DNA of 64,000 nucleotides, taken from assembly GCF_963678635.1 (NCBI RefSeq), contig NC_087062.1, forward strand, positions 22,617,789 to 22,681,788, read 5' to 3'. This document shows, one piece after another, positions 40,412-55,500 of this stretch (positions within the stretch are counted from its first letter, which is position 1; every line of letters starts with the position of its first letter). Origin of the DNA: Symsagittifera roscoffensis. Lineage: Eukaryota > Xenacoelomorpha > Acoela > Convolutidae. The position numbers were made by a program, and so were the translations under genes. The notes below the pieces were generated by a model. That model had not been told where the DNA came from and ran no database searches. It saw nothing but the letters and a program-made list of their open reading frames with translations.

Positions 40412-43400
40412 ATGAGGCGGAGCAGGGTACCGGTAGCTGAAAAAAGATCTACCGGAGCGAAGACAAAGTATAACTCGTCGCTACGTAAAACAACATCAAT
40501 GGGTCCGAAGGTAACAAAGAAGAACTTTTCAGTTTGTATGGTCAGCACGAGGAGTACAACGGAGAACAGAGCAAAAGAGGGCACAGAAGGGGAACGAGTA
40601 GAACCCACCATCGAGATTGATCTAGAGACACCTGATCAAAGTGTGGATGAAGCAGGAAAGAAGACGACAGAGTCAACTCCAATGCCCAATGCGGAAGAAC
40701 CTAACCCGAAACCCATAGAGTTCTCGCCGATAGACAACGTGGAAGACACAACAGGCAACACGCCAGAAATAGTGAAGGATGAGTCTCAAAAGAGAACGTC
40801 TTTTACTGAAAGATTAGCGATGATGGTCGGAATGAGATCGAAGGACGCAGCAGTGGAGGAGACAAAAGTCGAGAAAAGCAAAACATTCGGAACAGTATCC
40901 ACGAGAACGACAGAGACCGATCAGAACGAGGGTCAGAGAAAACCAGGACCAGCGACCGACTACAGGACAACAACGGACCATGGAACGACAACTCTTGAGT
41001 AAAGCGACTTGATGGCGAAACTAGATCAGATAGATGAGAAACTGAAGCACAGCGAAAAGGATAGAAATGTGATAAGTAAGGATATGAGAAACAACAAACA
41101 TGAGTACTTGGACAACTATTTCCATCTAGCGAGAGCAACGGAGGAAAAGCTTCAGAAGATGTCTGACAAAGAAGAAACCACTGATGAAGAGCGAGAAAAG
41201 AACATCAGAAAAGACATGCGAGAAATGAAGCAGCGATATGATGCAGTGAATTGCCAGTTAGGGAGTTTGGAAACGAGAATGGATACGATGAGTAGGGAAC
41301 AGGCTGAGAGCTCAAGTGCAATACAGACAAAGCTAGACGCTATTTTGAGGAATTCAACACAACAAGACAGGCCAGCTGCAGAGAGGACACAAGGTAATAG
41401 AGTGGACTTCGTGGAGCCTCAAAGGAACAAACGACAGTCAACACCGTTACCAGCAACCCGGGAGGCCGCGATTACGGCACTGGTGGGGGCCAGGGCCATT
41501 ATAAAAAATGGAACAGCGAACACAACCAGTGGTCCAGGGGACTCCACGACTTACAACAACTTGGGACCGGATGCCATGACATGGGCAAGCACCTGGGAAA
41601 TGATGAACAGGACGCTAGAAGCCTTCGCCACAAGGAATACCGACTCGAGTGACAGAGGAAGCAACAAATCCAGCAAAACCTTCAAGAAACCGAAGGAGTT
41701 CAAAGATGATTCAGATGGATGCATTGACACTTGGGTAGAAGTCATGAGGTTGCACTTAGAACAAGACAACTTGAACGATGAGAGGCAAGCATGCACAGCG
41801 ATACTGAGCAATCTGGAACGCACGGCATTGAAAAGCGTGGTTGCGAAGAAAGAAGAGGAACGCGACACAGCGGACAAAATCTTTGAAATATTGTTAAATA
41901 GATTCGGCTCAGGCATGAAGGGTCATCAAGCGATGATGCGATTTGAAAAGAGGAGACAAAGGGACGATGAATCGATAGACAGGTTCCTAGATGATCTTGA
42001 GAGCTTGAGAAGAAGGAGTGACCCGGAAGAATCTACCAATCGAAGGAACTTCAGCATCGCCTCAAAGTTCATTGATGGGGTAAAGAGTGATGACTTGAGA
42101 ACGATGTTAGCAACGTACTACACATTGTCGAAAGACAGTGCACCAACTCCAGAAGAGATGAGGCAGTAGTCAAGAGAGTACATGCTGATGAAACCCAAGA
42201 AATACTCGTACTCAGACAACAGGAACACACAAGGGGGGAGTCAGCCACAAAGGTCGTCATGGTACAAACCCAGAGATGACATGGACAAACGCAGATCATG
42301 TGCTAACTGCGGGTCAGCTGATCATCATGTGGCGGATTGCACGACATACAAACAGGGCATGAAGAGTTTGGGATATGCATCCGATGAGGAAGATATGAGC
42401 CAGATGGAAGAACACGAGTACTATAGTGGCTTAATCATCAAGATAGGTGCAAGATGCTTCTTCTGCAACCAAGAGGGGCACTTCAGGATGGACTGTCCGT
42501 TGTTTTGGGAAGCAGTAAAGAATCAGAGTCATCCAAAACACAAGTTGGCGCTAGCAGCGGTGCAGAACCAGAGAAACAGACAAGGTGAATTTGAGACGAA
42601 AAACCTAGAAAGACCAAGTGCGGAGCTACCAACGAAAACAGTGAAAGCTGTAACACAAAGTAATAATGCAGTAGAGGCCACGGCGAAGAACGCCCTAGAA
42701 ATAGATTATGAGAAGGCGGCAGCGGAGGCCATCAACAAAGTGAAACAAGACCTGGCAGCGAAAGAAATAGAACAACGGCTGAAGCAAGAAATCCGAAGAC
42801 AGAAAAAGAACGAAGCATTAAGTTGCTAACAAACAATACCAGAAGCTGCTGAGGGATCGACAAAAAATGGAAACTGCAACACTGTAAAAATGGTTACAGG
42901 AAAGCAATTTGGCATAACAAAAATTGGGGCAAGAATAATGTCAATAATCACTGTGGGCGGCCACGAAGTAACGAGAAACTTGAGCGAACCAAGTGACCAG
43001 ACAATAATGCACATTGATGTGTACGCTGATTACTTGAGTTGTATAAGCCCACAAACGACTTCTAGAGCATTGAGGGCACTACTCACGAGAGGGGGTAGCA
43101 AGTCGGTACGTGTTGATAACAGGTACACAGAAGCTTATGGTCCACATGAGGTGATGCTAAATATAGATGGAATCAACATCTATACGAAAACAATGATAAC
43201 ATGTGATGAAGATCTAATTGGGCAAATCTACGTGGGAAAAGAAGAGTTGAAAGTGAGATCAATTGGACACTGCGCCATGCTTGAAGAAGACGCAATGCAC
43301 ATTGGGACAGAGGCAGAACGAATGGGCTTCAACAAAGATAATTTGATAGATTCGAGAATACGGTTGTCAGCTGCAAACAAAGGGGGAATGGTTGTCAGCT

Positions 43401-46400
43401 ACAATCTGGGGGAACGTAACCTGTGGATGAGCTTTCTTGTGGTAGAAAACCTAGATGAGTCTGACCAATTTATTTTAGGCAGAGACTTCATCAGGAACTT
43501 TGATGTAGCGATTGATCTAAACAACGCAATGTTCAGGATACGGAACCCGGATAGGAGGTACGCAATCAAACCGGTAAATTTAATAATGGCAAATGAAACC
43601 AAAGCACCGGTATTCTTGAGTAGGAGGGTGAGGCTAAAGGCGAACGAGGCGGCGAGTGTAAGCTTACGAATGAAAAATTACAATGAACTAAGTGACAACA
43701 AGCAGGTATGCGTAGTCCCAAATCCAAATAGTCAAAGTACTGCTGTTTTAGGAAGATCCTTCTCGATTACGAAGAGCGGCCTCTGCGTGAGTGTCTTGTT
43801 GAATACCCTTGACATGCCAATCACGATACAGAGGAGGAGGAAACTGGGATATGCTTTACCTGTAAAAACTCGATATGAAATGACTGAAAACCATAAACAA
43901 AATGAAGTTGTTGATTGTCCCAATCATAGGGACAAAATTTGTATCTTGAGACGATTGAATAAAATAAAAGATTCATCAGGTCTTGTAAAGTCACTTAAGT
44001 CAGAGACAGACGATGGACTATCGAGCTGTTCGAATTTCCCAGAACGGCCCACATTAGACGAAATACAGGGTGATAAACCGGTTCTACCGGAAATTGAACA
44101 CTTAAGAGGCAAGTTAACGGACGAACAGCTCGAAGCCATCAAGGACGTACTAGAACGGAACAAAGAGGTTTTTTCAAGACATAAGGCAGACATCGGGTGT
44201 TGTAATTTTGTTGAGCATGAAATAGAACTTGAGGAAAGCGCAATACCGCACAGGGAGGGGGCGAGGCGCATGACCCCACACAAATCGGATGCGTGTAGAA
44301 AGGAGATTGAAACGCTACTAGAGTATGACATGATAGAACCATCCAAATCACCGTGGGCGTGTGGAGTAGTGATGGCCAAAAAGAAAGGCGACCAGTTGAG
44401 CATTTGTTGTGACTTTCGATACCTGAACTCCGTCACGGTGAAGGATGCCTATCCCATACCTAGGATTGATGAGAGCCTCTCGAAGTTAGGTGATGCAAAA
44501 TTTTTTACGACTCTTGATTTAGGCTCGGCTTTTTGGCAGGTACCACTCAGGAAGCAGGACAGGGACAAGACAGGGTTTGCCTGCGAGTTGGGTCTGTTTC
44601 AATGGAAACGGATGCCGTTTGGACTTTGCAATGCCACAGCCACGTTTCAGCGGTTGATGGCACACGCGCTGATAGGCGTGACGAAGAAGTATGGCAATCT
44701 GTTAATGTGCTATGTGGATGACGTGGTAATAGCGACACCCACACTAGAGGACCACATTGAGAGACTTGACGAAGTATTTGCGTGTATGAAGAGGACGGGG
44801 CTGAAGTGCAAACCATCAAAGTGAGTGTGAGATACTCAAGGACTCGAAAAAATACTTGGGCAGGATGGTAGACAAACACGGCATCAGACCAGATCCAGAC
44901 GCAGTAGAAGCAGTTCTAACTTGGAAATCGCCGAAAACGGAACACCAATTGATGAGTTTTCTGGCTTTTGCAAATTACTACAGAGAATTCGTCAAAGGCT
45001 ATGCAGATAAGGTTTATCCGATGCAATAGTTAATGAGGCACAAGGGCAAGAAGTTCACGTGGAATAACGCAGCGGAAGAGTCATTCCAGAGAATAAAGAA
45101 AGAGTTGTGCGAGGCACCAGTACTAGGGATGCCAACAGAGAAGGGGATGTACGTACTGGATACGGACGCGTCGGTAGTAGCGATATCTGGAATTCTCCAC
45201 CAAGAACAAGAGTGGAACGGGAAAACAGTCTTGAGACCAATAGCGTACGGGAGCAAAGTCCTAATCGACACGGAAATGAAGTACGAAGCACCGAAAGCAG
45301 AGATGTTCGCGGTGGTTACCTTTGTCGAGAAAAATAGGGCATACCTAGGCAGTGAGCCATTCAAGTTGCGAGTCGACAACAGGGCACTAAGCTGGCTGAG
45401 TCGTACCCAATGGACCAAAGTTACATTGGGAGGTGGATAGTTCGCCTGGACGGATACAATATGATAATTGAGCATAAAACACGAGACAAACATCAAAATG
45501 CTGACAGCTTGAGCAAGAAGACGGCGTTCTACGAGAGACAAGAACAGAGGGAGGCAGATAGACCTGAGATCAAAGATGGCTTCTCCTTCATGGACAAGGA
45601 AACGTATGACAGTCTTCCTCTCACGAGATGGTTGGACAAATCAGGCAAACCAATAGAAGATCACCCCGAGTTACCAAAAGAAACTACGAAAGAAACAATC
45701 TTGAGAAAGAACCGAGGGATGCCGATAGGAATAATGCTCAAGTCAAAGATCGTGAGGGAGACGCTCAAAGCAAAAGGCTACGATCTCAACCAGGTAGAGA
45801 CGGGGGAAGCACAAATAGATGAAGACTTAAGGGGTTACTCTAGAAACTAGCAGATGATAAACCCGTGATTCAAGAAAACTGTAAGGAGGAACCTGAGGTC
45901 ACAATACTGCGAAAGAGCGGGACAGCTAGTGATAGAAATACCTCGAAGGTGACTAACCTTGATGGGAAGGAAGTGGTGCAGTCACTGGTTGAAAAGATCC
46001 CAGCTGAATTACTTGAACAGACTAGAGTCAGGAGAAAAAGAGTGGAATTCAAGGAAGAAGCTGAATACCTGGGACCAGGTCAAGAGTCCGGGGAGCGGTC
46101 CACGTCCACAGAAGAAGAAAACACTGAAGGAGAAAATTTGTCCGGGGAGTGTGAAATGTGGGATGAGGACTCGGAAGCGAGCAGTGACAATCAAGATAGT
46201 CTCTGCATGATATTGGCAGAAGAAAAGATTAGACACCACGACAGGGAATTAGAAACAGATCCGTCCTCAGGAACCTTCAACTTGGACGTGCAGGAAATAC
46301 GAGGTGGTGAAGAACTTGAAAGGATTGCAGTTTCAAGGAAGCCATTCAGGGAGCTATCATGCAATTCAAATGTGAGAACAAATCTGGTCCCGGAAGACGA

Positions 46401-49093
46401 CATGAAGGTGGTAAGGAGGATAGTATGCGTGAAGCTGAATGACGACGTCCACAACCCTGGGGAGATGAATGGGCAGATCATGGCGCTGAAGGAACATGTC
46501 AAAGCGAGATATAGGCTGTCGGACCTGATAAGAGCCCAGAAGAATGACAAGATGACAAGCAATCTCTCCAAATGGATCCGAACGGGGTCCAAGGAGAAAG
46601 GGGAACTTGAAGAAGACAGCTACAAGATCCTGAGCCAGTTCTACAAAGAGAGGAAAGAGTTACTCTATCACACGGCTGACGGGGTGGTAGCATGCAAGAG
46701 AAAAGACGAAGACAAGACACTACACAAGCACAACCTCACCATATTACCACAATTATATCAGACAGAGGTGTTGTTCAGATCACATGATCAAATGGGGCAC
46801 CAGGGGATAGACAAAGTGCAACAAAAAATACTTCACAGGTTCGATTGGCCAGGATTGAGGAAAGCCTGTGAGAGGTGGGTGAATGCATGCCTGGCATGCT
46901 TGCAAGTGAAAGACCCAAGGAAGATGAAATTCCCACTCAAGTCGGTGGAAAGCTCGGAATTTAATGAAGTGGTGCAAATAGACCACCAGAAGATCTGTAT
47001 GACGGAGTCGGGGTATAACCAGATACTGGTTATAATTGATCACTTCAGAAAACTGGCAGAAGCAGTGCCGTGTCAAATAGCTTCGGCAGAGGAGACTTGT
47101 GACCACTTGATAACTCATTGGATATCAAGGTATGGTTGTCCAATGACTTTTCAGTCAGACAACGGCAAGGCCTTTGTGGGGGACTTGGCTAAGGAATTAA
47201 TGAAGAGGTCACACATTGCTCAAGCACACTCAACGACTTACCATCCCCAGACCAACGGGCTGGTAGAGAGACAGAATAGAACGTTGGTGAACATGCTGAG
47301 GGTATACTGCTCTAGATACATGACGGACTGGATAAGTATCTGCCTCAAGCCGTAGGGGCATACAACAGTACTCAACACTCAACGACGCGTATCAGTCCAT
47401 TCATGATGTTGACAGACAAAGAAAGAGCGATGCCCCTGACGTTCTTTTACCCGGAGTATGAAGGGAAGAGGACGTCGCCTCAAGCTTACGTGAAAGAGGC
47501 AATTAGGAGACAGCAGGAAATAATCGAGCTATGCAGGAGGAACACTGCGCAGGCACAAATGAGACAGCGCAAGAAATATGATGAAAAAATATTACAGGCG
47601 AAGCCATATGAAGTGGGCCAGTATGTGTGGGTTTTCCAGAATGTGATACCGCCCAAAGGGACGAAGAAACTACTCAAGAAATGGAGAGGACCATTCATGA
47701 TAACTGAAGTACATCAACAAGGACGGTTCTACCACTTGAGTACGGGGCGCGCAGCACATTATGAGAACCTGAAGCCTCATGTCCCATCCCCAGAGGACTG
47801 GTGTATACCAAAGGACATGGAGGGACTAGAGTACCTACTGGTGGAACCAGCATGTGAAGTGAACGAAAGAGGCACCAGAGATAAGAATGATGGCAATGAG
47901 AACTTGAGTTTGGATGACAATGAAAAAATAGATGCGGACTCTGAAGCGGAATCTTTTCTGGAAGAAGATTGGAACGATCCGGAGCAAGGTGAGGCGCCGA
48001 GGTGGACTGAACCAGACTTGTCAATACCAGCGGGGACAAGGAGTGGCAATCGCAAACGCACAGGCATGAGGTACAACAGTTATGGGACGACTTCCTGATC
48101 GATAAGATACAACCTGATGACATAGGCAAAGAACTAATAAGTGTGGGCGAGCTGACGGCAGATGGTGAATGGCAGCTCATAGATGATAATGATCACTACC
48201 CACAGGAAGACTACTCGACGCCGGAGCGGGAAACGGATTTAGAACAGAGTGAGATAGAGAGGAGGGAGAATACGAACCTGAGGATATTAGAATGGATGCG
48301 CGATGTCAAGAACGAAAACGAGGAAGGGCAGAGCATACAGCAAGTTGACATATCAGCGGGGAAGTACATGAAAACGAAGGATCCTCTTTTCGGCTGGACG
48401 GCAACAGACAGCCCGCTCGGCATTCCGCCAGATAATTCAGACCCAGCATCATCGACGGGGACGTCGATAAATATTTTTGTCCGGGGAATGGGGGTAGGAC
48501 TTACCCACACCAAAAATTTGATGATAAAGAAACTCAGAGAAGTGAGAGAAAAGTGCGTACTGGAACTGGAAGGGGAGGAGGCCGAGCCTACCATAGGACG
48601 GAATTTCAAAACGAAGTTTGAAATACCAAACGAATACTCAGAAAATATCCTGATAACGGATAGTGACTTCATTCTGTCGGACAGGACTAGCGCAATCTGT
48701 ATCACGGCGGACATGGGTTTCAAATCAAGACTGGAAGCTGACTTCAAAAGAGAGTACCAGAACGTGGAGTTTCTGTTTAGACAGAGACCAGGGCTGGGAG
48801 GAATGGCAGCGCTTCCACCATCAATAGCAGAAATCCCGGGCAAACACCTGTGCTTCCTAGTGACAAGGGTCAATGACAGGAACACGATCGATCCCGAACA
48901 CGTGATGTTGGCACTAACAAGACTACGAGACTTTATGATTGAAAGAGGGATAACGGAGGTCTCAATGCCGATGTATGACCCAAACTGGGGCAAATTGAGC
49001 CCAAGGGAATTGTACGCTATCCTACACGTGGTCTTCGCAGAAACTGAGATAATGGTGCATCTTCACAAGAAATACTACTTGAGCATCGCCTGA
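40412..49093 (+). pseudogene. gag-pro-pol of copy B, broken
   Basis: Same order as in A from MRRSRVPV. Stops near 41,000, 42,167, 42,827, 45,027 and 45,848; frame changes near 44,820, 45,397, 47,335 and 48,090. The protease is lost: near 43,317 an in-frame deletion of 34 codons removes the DTGA stretch. RT keeps YVDD (44,709 on). Integrase keeps the zinc finger and all three catalytic residues (the last in NGLVERQN near 47,262). The C-terminal macro-like segment (48,143-49,093) is open for 316 codons and close to A in sequence. Confidence 0.9.
41009..42820 (+). pseudogene. gag region of copy B (coiled coil, capsid, two knuckles)
   Basis: Open 41,009-42,169, then 42,182-42,829 after a TAG. 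It contains the coiled coil (to about 41,340), the capsid-like domain (about 41,690-42,120) and both CX2CX4HX4C knuckles intact (42,300 and 42,461 regions). Here the second knuckle is whole, unlike in A. Confidence 0.88.
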
Positions 49094-49573
49094 GTCGGGT
49101 ACGCGGGGGTCTCGAGTTGGGCATGAGGGAAGAATCTCGAGTTAGTTGTGGGGGTACAAAACAGGTAAAGAATCTTAGAGGTGATTGGCATGACAATTAA
49201 TATTTTAAATGATTGATGGTGCTAAAACAAAGAATGAATCTGCATGTTTTTAGAAATTTTCCAATTGAACTATTTTAGTAGGACGAATAGGAAAGGGTTT
49301 TAACTATAGTAGTAAAGGGGGTTTTAGGTTAGGAACACAGCCTGTCGGTCTAAAAATCGGGTGTTATTTTCAGATTGATTTGGTAAAGTCAAATTGACTA
49401 CCCAACTGTATTCAATTGAAGAAAGAGAACGCAAATTGAACAATATCTCAAGAAGCAAGCTCAAGTTGCTAAAGTGAACTCAAGTTGCTAAGGTAAACTC
49501 AAGTTGCTAATACTCAAGTTGCTCAGGTAAAACTCAAGTTGCTAATACGCAAGATCACTTGGAAATCACGGAA
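49094..49573 (+). other. Spacer between gag-pol and ORF2, copy B
   Basis: Non-coding. At 49,459-49,553 five copies of CTCAAGTTGCTAA, separated by 2-7 bases, lie just before the ORF2 start. Confidence 0.7.
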
Positions 49574-52500
49574 ATGGCAGATCGATTCTGGAAGTCCATG
49601 CCTTCGGCTTTGAAAAAACCCACACTTGACGAATTGTACAGACGTCTGAGGGACCTGGATTATACTCAAGTGGACGAGAGAATGGCAGTGATGTTGAATG
49701 CCATCCTCCAGTTGGAGGAACAGGGCGCGAGTGTCGGGAGTCTGCGACAGAAGCGGTTTTGATGGTAGGCTACACCACTGATGGAATATCCAATCAAGAG
49801 CAAACCAGGTGGCTGTCCTGGAACGTGGATGGAGCAATAAGGGGGTTCGATTTGGCAAGGAACCCTGGCTTGAGTAACAATACTGAGTATGGTGCAGGGG
49901 AGTTCCCATTGCCGGTCAGACCATCAGTCAGATCCACGGGCCAGATCACGAGCAAGACCATTGATGTCACGGGCACAGCAAACGGGGGAAGCGTATCCGG
50001 ACGTCAGTATCATGAAGAGAGAGCTTGAGAGGACTCAGCGGGAGAGGAACAAGGCAAACCTCGACCGGGATCAAGCGGTGCTCGAGAGAGATCAGGCAAA
50101 ACTTGAGAGGGATCAAGCGCGGAGGGAACTGGACATGTTGAGAGCTGAACAGCTACAGGCAGAAAGGGTGCGAGAGAATGCCGCAAATTGCGAGCAGCTG
50201 AAGTCGGAGCTTGAAAGGATCCAGCAACGACAACGCGAGCTCGACATGCAGAAAGGGGCTAGGCCCAAAGAGCGGGTGGTGACCGGCTCAAGACCAGAGT
50301 CACGTATGGAGGTGGATGAAGCTCCTAGGTCGAAGGGACGATTTAACCTCGATCGCGCGGCTCAAGAACATATGAACGAAGGGTTGGAGGTGTGGATACC
50401 GTCTGAATCTGCGTCCTCCCTACGTGGTCTAGAGACACAAGTAATACGCCCGTTGATGGACGTCGCGCTGCCTGGATATACACCAAGTTCGACCCCGGGT
50501 AGTAGTCAGGTGAGTGGTAGCTCGTCACGACTGAAAGAATTGCACGAGCGGCTACAGCTAAGGAGTCGCGAGAGTCCAGCAAGAGTGGACTTACCCTCGA
50601 CGTGGGGGGAGCAACCTGTCAGGAGTGTGGAAAACTCGAGTTACAAGAAGAATACGGAAAGTAGATACCACAGGCACAATCGGATGGACTGGAGCACGGC
50701 GCAGAGAGACAGGAGAGATTGCTTCCATGACGCGGCTTTGGTGGAATACCTCACGCAGCCACGTGTGCTCGAGGGGGCGGTCCACCTGATCATAGGGGAC
50801 AGCTTGTTGCGGGTGCTGACCCGGATCCAGTCCCATTGGCAAACGGGGATCTTGAGCTTCGCTGGAGCCGCGACGCCGCTGATGCTAGCGACACTTGAGA
50901 TGCTAGGGATGGCAAGAGTATACACGGTGACTCTGATGGTCGGGACGAATGACGTGTCCAGAGGGGAAGCAAGGAAGGTGACGAGGCTGCACGACAAGAT
51001 GAGCTGCATTCTCGAGGAATTGCGGATTCAAATGGATCCGGCCATTCTTACGGTGTGCACCATCCCTTACAACATGAAAGCGGATCAACATGCAATGGAA
51101 ATGAACACACAAAAGTGCGAAACCTGAACGAAATAATCAGGCTGATACACCAAAGAAGCGTCCTCCCCGTTGGGCTGTTGGACGTGGCCGAGCAAATGGA
51201 GCTATCTGCTTTCCCTGATGATGCATCCTCGGATGGGATTCACTTTGATAGGCCCAGAGGGGTGGAGTGGTTGAATGATGTCTTCCAAAGGCACATAAGC
51301 GCATTGGAGGCAGAGTTGCTAGAGACGGCACAGGTCACATTCGGACCACCCCCAAATCCACCCTTCTTCAACCCGAGGGCTTTGTCCAGTCGCTTGGGTG
51401 CGATGGCCGATTCTAGAGACAGTTCGAGGAACAGCCGGACCAAGTTGCCAGGCGCCGCGCCCATGGAGGCTGATGAGGCAACGTCATCAACTCCTCAGGG
51501 ATCGATAATATCCTCGGTGGTGGTGGCGGAGAGGAAGAAGCCGGAGAGGCCAGCGGAGACCAGCAGGTCGAAATATGTGGAGAAGGTCAAGGAGCTGGAC
51601 TTGCAAGACCTGGAATGCAGGCTGGAGTTAGCGAAAGCTTTGGGTCTTGAGCGGGTGTCGCACGAAGACTCGGGTAGACACCAGTGCGTGGACTGGCTGA
51701 AGGCTCACGAGACACACTTCTCGAGAGCGAAAATGATGGAGACGGCGGATCTGACTGGGATTCCCACAAAATCGGTGATGGGACCTATTAACTACAGACC
51801 TCTCAAGTCATTAGGGAGTCCGGGACTCGTGGTGGAGCCTCCCAAACACCGAACCAGCATTGCCAGGATTAGAGTGGCCACTCCAGCACAGTTGAGGGTG
51901 GTGGACAAGCTGATGGATCCGAGAGAAATGGAATTACCAGACGCCGCGTATGAAGGTACGAGATTAGCCAACGACCCCAGATACGGGAAACCCTGCGGGA
52001 ATACGCAGCTGGCCAAAACCTTGGCAGTTTATGACAGGGCAGACCCAGCCGCAGCAAGGGTGGTCATCGTGGCGGGATCGGACTTTGAGGGAACGTCTCC
52101 CAAATTGTTTTGGACGGAAACTCTGATATATTCATTGCCGGGAGCGGAGCTAAACCAGATGTTAACACTGGTGGTGGCAATAAAATCGGAGATGCCTTGC
52201 GAGCCTGAGCTACTGCTGTTTGCAGGGATGAGCGATCACTTGCATGCGACGGGGTTTCTTGAGCAGCTCAAGGGTGATGAACCTACACCGAAGAAGATCT
52301 GGGAAGCCATCCAGACATTATTTGCAGCCATGAATGAAGTACAAGAGAACGTTGCCTCACGATTTGGCTCCAAGACAAAAGTGGCGTTCACGACGTCCCC
52401 CGGGTACGCGAGCATGCCTCCCGCTCTGCAATTTGTGTATGCGATCTTGATCTTGATAGCAGAAGGGAATGAATGGCGTATTCTGATGGCAGCTCCCAAT

Positions 52501-55500
52501 CGGGAACTGGAACCTACGAACTTGAGACTTCGCAGATCAGAACTCGCGGCGGCGTGGGGGATGTGTCCCACGCGTTGACGAGCTTTTACGAGTTGGCTGA
52601 CATCCTCATCGTATTGGACGAGGTCCTCTTGCTAGAGATATCTAACTTCGCTAGGCAACTCAAGCTCAGTCCGATTATAGGGGACGATCATCCAGTGGTG
52701 ACTCACCTGACGGCCAGTCTGTGGTTTCGAAACATGGAGTTGACCATCACAAGCTCCACCAGTAAATCTAGAGGGCCGAGCAACGAGAGGAAGAACGTGG
52801 CCGCATCGGAAAAGCAGCTGGAGTTGATGGTGTATCGACTGACACAAGAGAGAGGCAGGTGGCCCTTCCTGACACCAAGGCTGGAGAACGCCACGGAGAA
52901 GACAAGAGAAGGTGCACCGCTTCTGGTGAAGCAGATCTGGGATTTTCTTGAGGAGCAGCTGGGAGTGGCCGAGAAGAGGGAAATGACGGTTGGCAGGTTC
53001 GTCACGGCAGCCAACGAAGTCACGATTGGAGGATTCTGGAGGGAGCACGCAAGGGGTGAGCTGAGGACGAGGAGGGATCACGAGATTCTTGAGTTCTTGA
53101 GTCCTTGTTGGGGAAAGGAGTTACTGGCCGGAGTGTACAGCGCGAAAGAGACCATCTTTAAAGCCTTCATCCAGGAAATATTGAATATGCCCATCAATCT
53201 GTTGCTGGCACTGTACCTGGTTTACCCAAGGTACCTGTTTAATATGGGCCCAGCATACATGTTCAGTCGGGGTGTGGACACCCTCCGGATAGACGGGTAC
53301 TTGACATTGGTGCTTCTAACCCACGTGGAACTGGTGTCATTTCACCGACTGATGAAATACGGAGAGCCTCTGTCGATGGGAAGAACACACTCGAGTAATG
53401 ACACCTACTCGTATAATTGTGCTGCCGGGCTAAAGACGCTGCTGATACAGTACCTACTGATGCAAAACCGGCACCTGACTGGTGAAGAAAAGAGCCCGAA
53501 GACAAGAGAGGAGTGGAGGAAAACGAATGGAGGCATGCCTCTATTGACGGACCTATGCCTGGCCATGAGGTCGGACCCCATGGGGATGATCCGGGGGCTA
53601 GGGGAGGTCGTAACCTGTATCTATGGAACAGGTCGTCACGTTCGCGTTTCCAGATCCTCTGGTGACAGCTTATCGATACTCAGTGACCCACGTGAGCCTC
53701 ATAAGCATATTAGATGGGACGACACTCAATTGGTGTCAGCAGGAGGTGCTAAGGGCACAGATGAGCAACACGGTGCTCTTCGGAAAGGTGAAGGATCCGG
53801 AGTTGGTGGTATACAGTTTTCGAGGACAACTGCAGTGCAGGATGGGAGGCAAGCGCGAAGGCCCCATGGAACCTAAATCCCCTGACAGCAAATGGACAAG
53901 AGATCTTGAGAATTCCTGCATGGAAGAAAAACTTCGAGCTAGTGAAAAGGGAGCTAGAGGCGATATTGGAGAAGGAAGTCCTGCCAGCAAGCATTCCAGA
54001 ATTTCCAACAGTGAGGAGAATGACCCTGGGGATGAACAGCTCCCTGGTGGTCCCGTCCCTTTTCGCGAGAGAAGCAACCGAAGAACAGCAGAAAGAGTTC
54101 ATCGACGGCTGGGATTATCTCTTCATCGGCTACTCTGCAGCGATTTATTTTCATACCAGCGATGCGAAGATAAGTTCATGGACAACTCAAGCCAAGAAAA
54201 TGAGAGAGTCGATGCCCCCGAAATTCGAGGTGCGAGATGCCTTGAGAACACTTGAGCGGGCAGGTCTAGAGAACAAGTTGCCGGTGTGGGACGATAGCAG
54301 GATGATAGTGAATGAAGGGCATATTGCGCTGAAAGGAGACGAGATGGTGTTTGCCACAAGGAAATACCGGGCACCTTACGGACTAGAGCAGGTGGAAAGG
54401 AGACAGGAGGGAAAGGAGCTGGATGTGGCAGGCCCATTGCATGTGGCTCTGACAGAGTATAAGAAAACGAGTCCAGCGACACCATCACCCCTATCAGTGG
54501 ACACCCCTGGGGATAAAAGGAGTGGCACCGTAGAAGATTGATTCAGAAGGATTCTTGAGAGAAGAGGAGCAGAATCGGGAGAGGAGATTATGGATGAGAC
54601 TCTCATTGAGGCAGGAGAGGATATGGAGGTGGGAAACACACCGGAGTAGAAGCCATCGGAGGAAGAGTTCACCACGCAAGAACTGTTGAAAGATCTGAGA
54701 GGAGAAAATTGGGCAGACAACCCCACGCCACCTCTGACCTCATCTCCCCGCAAGAATCTAGAGTTGCCACTGACGAGAGAGAATCTCAACATGGGAATGA
54801 TCTTCCTGAGTGCGGAGAGAATGGAGAACACCTTCGAGGGAAACAGGGATGACTTCCTAGGCACACTGGATGAGGATGCTTGGCGAAAATTCTTGAGCGA
54901 TTTTAATCGAGAAGTGGACGACGACACCACATTGGATGATTTTAGGGAGGAGCTGTGGGAAACGGTGGTGAAGTTCGGAGAGCCTGTCCTGATGGGGAGA
55001 GGTCTGGAGGAGAAAGCTCGAGGAGAGCTGCTGAGCAAGATGGTCGAGTTGAGGAAGGCATCACGAAAGACCAGAGAAGACAAATGTAAAGACAGCTCTA
55101 CTCCGAAACAAAAAACTGATAATAAAATAATTGAACATGTAAGGGGGGATCAGGTCGGTAATAGTAATATAATTAAAAGTACTAATATCCTTAAGGCTCG
55201 AGCAGGGGGAGGCAAGAGTTGGAAGGGTTGGATGAAGACAAGGAAGTCGAATCAGTGATGATAACCACAACGCCCCCGAGTAAAGATGTGAGGCCTCGCA
55301 AGAGGAAGAGAGACGTGGAGGGATTGGGCAGTCCTTCAGCGGATGCGGTCTCGGAGAAAAACTTGAGAGAGACGGCCCCATGGTTCTGGCACGATGGAAG
55401 ACAGCAGCCTACAAGAGTAGCTACGAGCCGAGGAAACTGCTCGACGTAGAAAAAGAGATGGAGATCCCCACCAGCTCAACAACGGAAGAAGACTTCAAAA

